Shown: piece by piece, positions 6,630 to 8,454 of the stretch
How positions within the stretch are numbered: the stretch's first letter is position 1
Layout: each line of letters begins with the position of its first letter
Assembly (NCBI GenBank): GCA_026418875.1
Contig: JAOAAM010000511.1
Location: 1 to 8,454 of the forward strand
DNA: 8,454 nt
Source of the DNA: Gemmataceae bacterium
GTDB taxonomy: Bacteria; Planctomycetota; Planctomycetia; Gemmatales; Gemmataceae
Reading direction: 5' to 3'
The notes under the pieces: model-generated
Told to the model about the DNA's origin: nothing
The model's input: the letters and a program-made list of their open reading frames with translations, nothing else
Database searches by the model: none
Position numbers and translations under genes: made by a program

Positions 6630-6691
6630 CAATTGGTCGGACGGCGATCGTTCGGCAAAACGGTGCCGAGCAAATCAGCCCCACCTTCGCC

Positions 6692-7714
6692 TCAGTCGGA
6701 CGGTGGTTTTGGCGAGGGGTCGAGGTAGTTTTGCAGCCGGCGGCTCTGATGGACTTCGTCGCCTGCCTCGGTTCGTAGCACAATCAGTGCGGCCGCGTCG
6801 GGTGTCTCGTCGATGAGGCGAAGCGCTCGCTCAAGATCCAGCAGCGCGGCTGCCTTCGTCATGGCGTCGGCATGGATCCCCCGCCGGGCCACGACCGTGA
6901 CGCTGCGACGTCCCGTTTGACCCAAGCCGGTCCGCGGATCCACCACGTGGGAATAACGGGTTCCGTTGATCTCCACGAATTGCTCTTTGTCGCCCGTGGT
7001 CGACACCGCGGCATTCGCCAACCGCAGCGAATACTGTGGTTTATCTCCCGAGATTGATGCCACATCGACGCGCCAACCCGTCTGTCCGGGGGGGGCATCG
7101 GCGACGGCGATGTCGCCGCCAACTGCCGCCAACGCCCGCTTGATCCCGACTCTCTTCAGAGTCTCCAGAATCTCATCCGCCGTGTACCCTTTGCCGATCC
7201 CACCCAAGTCCAGTTGCATGCCAGGGACACGAAATTGGACGGTTCGTTCCGCGTCCTTCAGCACCAGTTTGTCGAAGCCGACTCGGGCTTTGGCTTCGGC
7301 CAACGTCGCTGGATCAGGGAGACGCTGCGTCCGTCGGGAAATTCGCCAGAGTCGGACGAGAGGACCGATCGTCATGTCGAAGGCTCCGTCCGATCGCCGA
7401 GCAATTTCCTGGCCCGTCTTCAGCACGTGGAAAAGCTCTGGGCTGACCGGGGTCGGAGGAGCGATGCTCTCTCGGTTGGCTTGGCATAACCGGGATAGCT
7501 CGCTGTCCGGGTCGTAGTCGCTCATGATCCGATTCAACTCGACGACTCTGGCGAAGGCGGCCTTGGCCGCGGACTCTGCCTCAGACTTGTCCCGGGCGTA
7601 GAGCACGATGCGCACCGTGGTGCCCATGTGCGGCTCCCGGAACTCGAATCGCTGTTCGTCTGCCAACCCCTCGACACCGAGAGCGAAAAATGCCAAGAGC
7701 AGCGGCAACCTCAT
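6692..7714 (-). CDS. FAD:protein FMN transferase, ApbE family
   Basis: ApbE enzymes use FAD to attach FMN to Thr or Ser of target flavoproteins (for example Nqr or Rnf subunits) outside the cytoplasmic membrane. The product has 340 residues, near the family norm. A Sec signal peptide covers about 1-18, with the hydrophobic core right after Arg2 and likely cleavage near GLA-DE. Family blocks are present in order: HMGTT (29-33), MSDYDPDSELSRL (64-76), SDGAFDMTIGPLVRLW (108-123), LDLGGIGKGYTAD (168-180), AVGGD (197-201), AVSTTGD (236-242), SHVVDPRTG (255-263) and ADAMTK (282-287). The last block normally carries Asp and, four residues on, Thr for metal binding; here Thr is one place early and Lys287 takes its position. 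ATG 7712-7714 is favoured by the signal peptide and by AGGA at 7723-7726. No target flavoprotein is nearby. It ends 62 bases from miaB, convergently. Confidence 0.93.
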   Translation of the reverse strand: MRLPLLLAFFALGVEGLADEQRFEFREPHMGTTVRIVLYARDKSEAESAAKAAFARVVELNRIMSDYDPDSELSRLCQANRESIAPPTPVSPELFHVLKTGQEIARRSDGAFDMTIGPLVRLWRISRRTQRLPDPATLAEAKARVGFDKLVLKDAERTVQFRVPGMQLDLGGIGKGYTADEILETLKRVGIKRALAAVGGDIAVADAPPGQTGWRVDVASISGDKPQYSLRLANAAVSTTGDKEQFVEINGTRYSHVVDPRTGLGQTGRRSVTVVARRGIHADAMTKAAALLDLERALRLIDETPDAAALIVLRTEAGDEVHQSRRLQNYLDPSPKPPSD

Positions 7715-7722
7715 GGGGTTTG

Positions 7723-7726
7723 TCCT
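7723..7726 (-). promoter_or_regulatory. Ribosome-binding site deciding the apbE-family start
   Basis: AGGA on the minus strand lies 8 bases before ATG 7712-7714. It supports that start over a frame extension to 7801, which would add 29 polar residues ahead of the signal peptide and overlap the divergent gene at 7776. Confidence 0.5.
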
Positions 7727-7775
7727 AAAATGACGGCTGTCGTACTCCCCGTTTCCCAAAGTGAGAGTATCACAA

Positions 7776-8454
7776 ATGCCCGGGTCGTTGAAGGTGGTCA
7801 TGGCAGCGTTGGTGACGGCCTTGGCCGTGGTGTTGGCGATCCTCCGTCACCCCGCTGGTCAGGTTTCCGCGGCCCCGGACGATCGCCCCGCCAACTATGT
7901 CGAGTCCATCCCCGGCACCGATGTGACGTTCGAAATGATCGGGGTGCCCGGCGGCACTTACCTTCGAGGCAGCCCAAACTCGGAAACTGGTCGAGGCGAT
8001 GACGAAGGCCCGCAGCACCCCGTCATCCTGCGACCTTTTTGGATCGGCAAGTGCGAAGTCTCGTGGGACGAATACGACATTTACCAGGACGAGATGGGCG
8101 TCGAGGATCCCAAGGAAAATGACGACAAACGACAGGCCGATCCCGATGCCATCACCGGCCCAACCCCCCCCTACGTCGACAAGAACTACGGCCACCCCCA
8201 CAAAGGTCACCCTGCGATCTGCATGACGCATCATGCCGCGATGGAATACTGTCGCTGGTTATCGAAGAAAACGGGCAAAGCCTATCGCCTGCCCACCGAG
8301 GCGGAGTGGGAATACGCCTGGCGTGCGGGGTCGTCGACCGCATTCTGCTTCGGCGATGCTGCCAACGGACTCGATGACTACGCCTGGTACATCCAGAACT
8401 CACACACCGCCAAGAAAATTAACGGCGGCACCCACGCTGTGGGCACCAAAAAGC
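7776..8454 (+). CDS. FGE/SUMF1-domain protein, exported, 5' part only
   Basis: The 226 residues in the window begin a formylglycine-generating-enzyme-type (sulfatase-modifying factor) domain; the C-terminus lies beyond the edge. The start has an export segment: Lys6, then a hydrophobic run at about 7-23, possibly cleaved near Val-Ser-Ala (30-32). The domain opens with the MIGVPGGTYLRGSP block, continues with FWIGKCEVSWDEYD, and shows the hallmark YRLPTEAEWEYAWRAG around 170-185. Between them is a charged insert leading to GPTPPYVDKNYG and PAICMTHHAAMEYCRWLS, a form I associate with planctomycete paralogues. The catalytic cysteines of true FGE lie near the C-terminus, so sulfatase activation cannot be judged. 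Many such proteins are not FGEs but carry the fold for other uses, such as iron- or ligand-binding. ATG 7776 is chosen over the in-frame ATG 7800 because it keeps Lys6 before the hydrophobic run. It is divergent from the apbE-family gene with only 61 bases between. Confidence 0.9.
   Translation, partial: MPGSLKVVMAALVTALAVVLAILRHPAGQVSAAPDDRPANYVESIPGTDVTFEMIGVPGGTYLRGSPNSETGRGDDEGPQHPVILRPFWIGKCEVSWDEYDIYQDEMGVEDPKENDDKRQADPDAITGPTPPYVDKNYGHPHKGHPAICMTHHAAMEYCRWLSKKTGKAYRLPTEAEWEYAWRAGSSTAFCFGDAANGLDDYAWYIQNSHTAKKINGGTHAVGTKK

Noticed and set aside
6652..6669. Hairpin TCGGCA/TGCCGA between the convergent miaB and apbE-family genes as a terminator
   Set aside because: The stem is only 6 bp with a 6-base loop and no T tract on either strand. 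The position is suitable, but the evidence is too weak.
4093..6691. A 12-base direct repeat, CCCACCTTCGCC, at 4093-4104 and 6680-6691
   Set aside because: Both copies are intergenic, but a repeat of this length is expected by chance about once or twice in a window of this size, and there is no third copy or flanking structure.
1..8454. A defence island, CRISPR array, mobile element or biosynthetic cluster
   Set aside because: No repeats with spacers, transposase or integrase motifs, tRNA-adjacent att sites, or linked biosynthetic enzymes were seen. The genes are mostly single housekeeping or envelope genes.

Overview
The window is a GC-rich bacterial segment that most resembles a member of the Planctomycetota. 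The best clues are the planctomycete-style sulfatase-modifying-factor (FGE-like) protein at the right end, the Pro-rich secreted proteins of unknown function, and scattered single genes in place of long operons. The phylum call is inference from style and remembered family resemblance; the genus cannot be set from this sequence. The first 11 bases are not genomic. They match the end of the Tn5 (Nextera) mosaic-end adapter, so position 12 is a contig edge from a tagmentation library.

Layout, left to right: a truncated RsuA/RluB-type 16S/23S pseudouridine synthase (minus, 12-407); a 348-base divergent intergenic region with a strong hairpin and a TTGACA promoter; a Pro/Ala/Ser-rich lipoprotein (plus, 756-1463); larB, for nickel-pincer cofactor synthesis (minus, 1502-2317); a divergent AT-rich promoter region; a secreted-type protein built from two copies of a double beta-sandwich unit joined by a Pro-rich linker (plus, 2519-4048); an FHA-GGDEF diguanylate cyclase (plus, 4187-5077); miaB, a tRNA methylthiotransferase (plus, 5148-6629); an ApbE-type FAD:protein FMN transferase with a signal peptide (minus, 6692-7714); and the start of an FGE/SUMF1-domain protein with an N-terminal export segment (plus, 7776 to the window end).

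The genes do not form one evident pathway. Strand order is - + - + + + - +, with three head-to-head pairs that share intergenic control regions (407/756, 2317/2519, 7714/7776). RNA modification (pseudouridine synthase, MiaB), cofactor or protein modification (LarB, ApbE, FGE-like) and cyclic-di-GMP signalling (FHA-GGDEF) sit side by side. No tRNA, rRNA, CRISPR array, insertion sequence or phage gene was seen. I found no convincing new multi-gene system. The items most worth a second look are the adapter remnant, the internally duplicated beta-sandwich protein, the altered metal-site motif in ApbE and the hairpin/promoter structure at 590-665.
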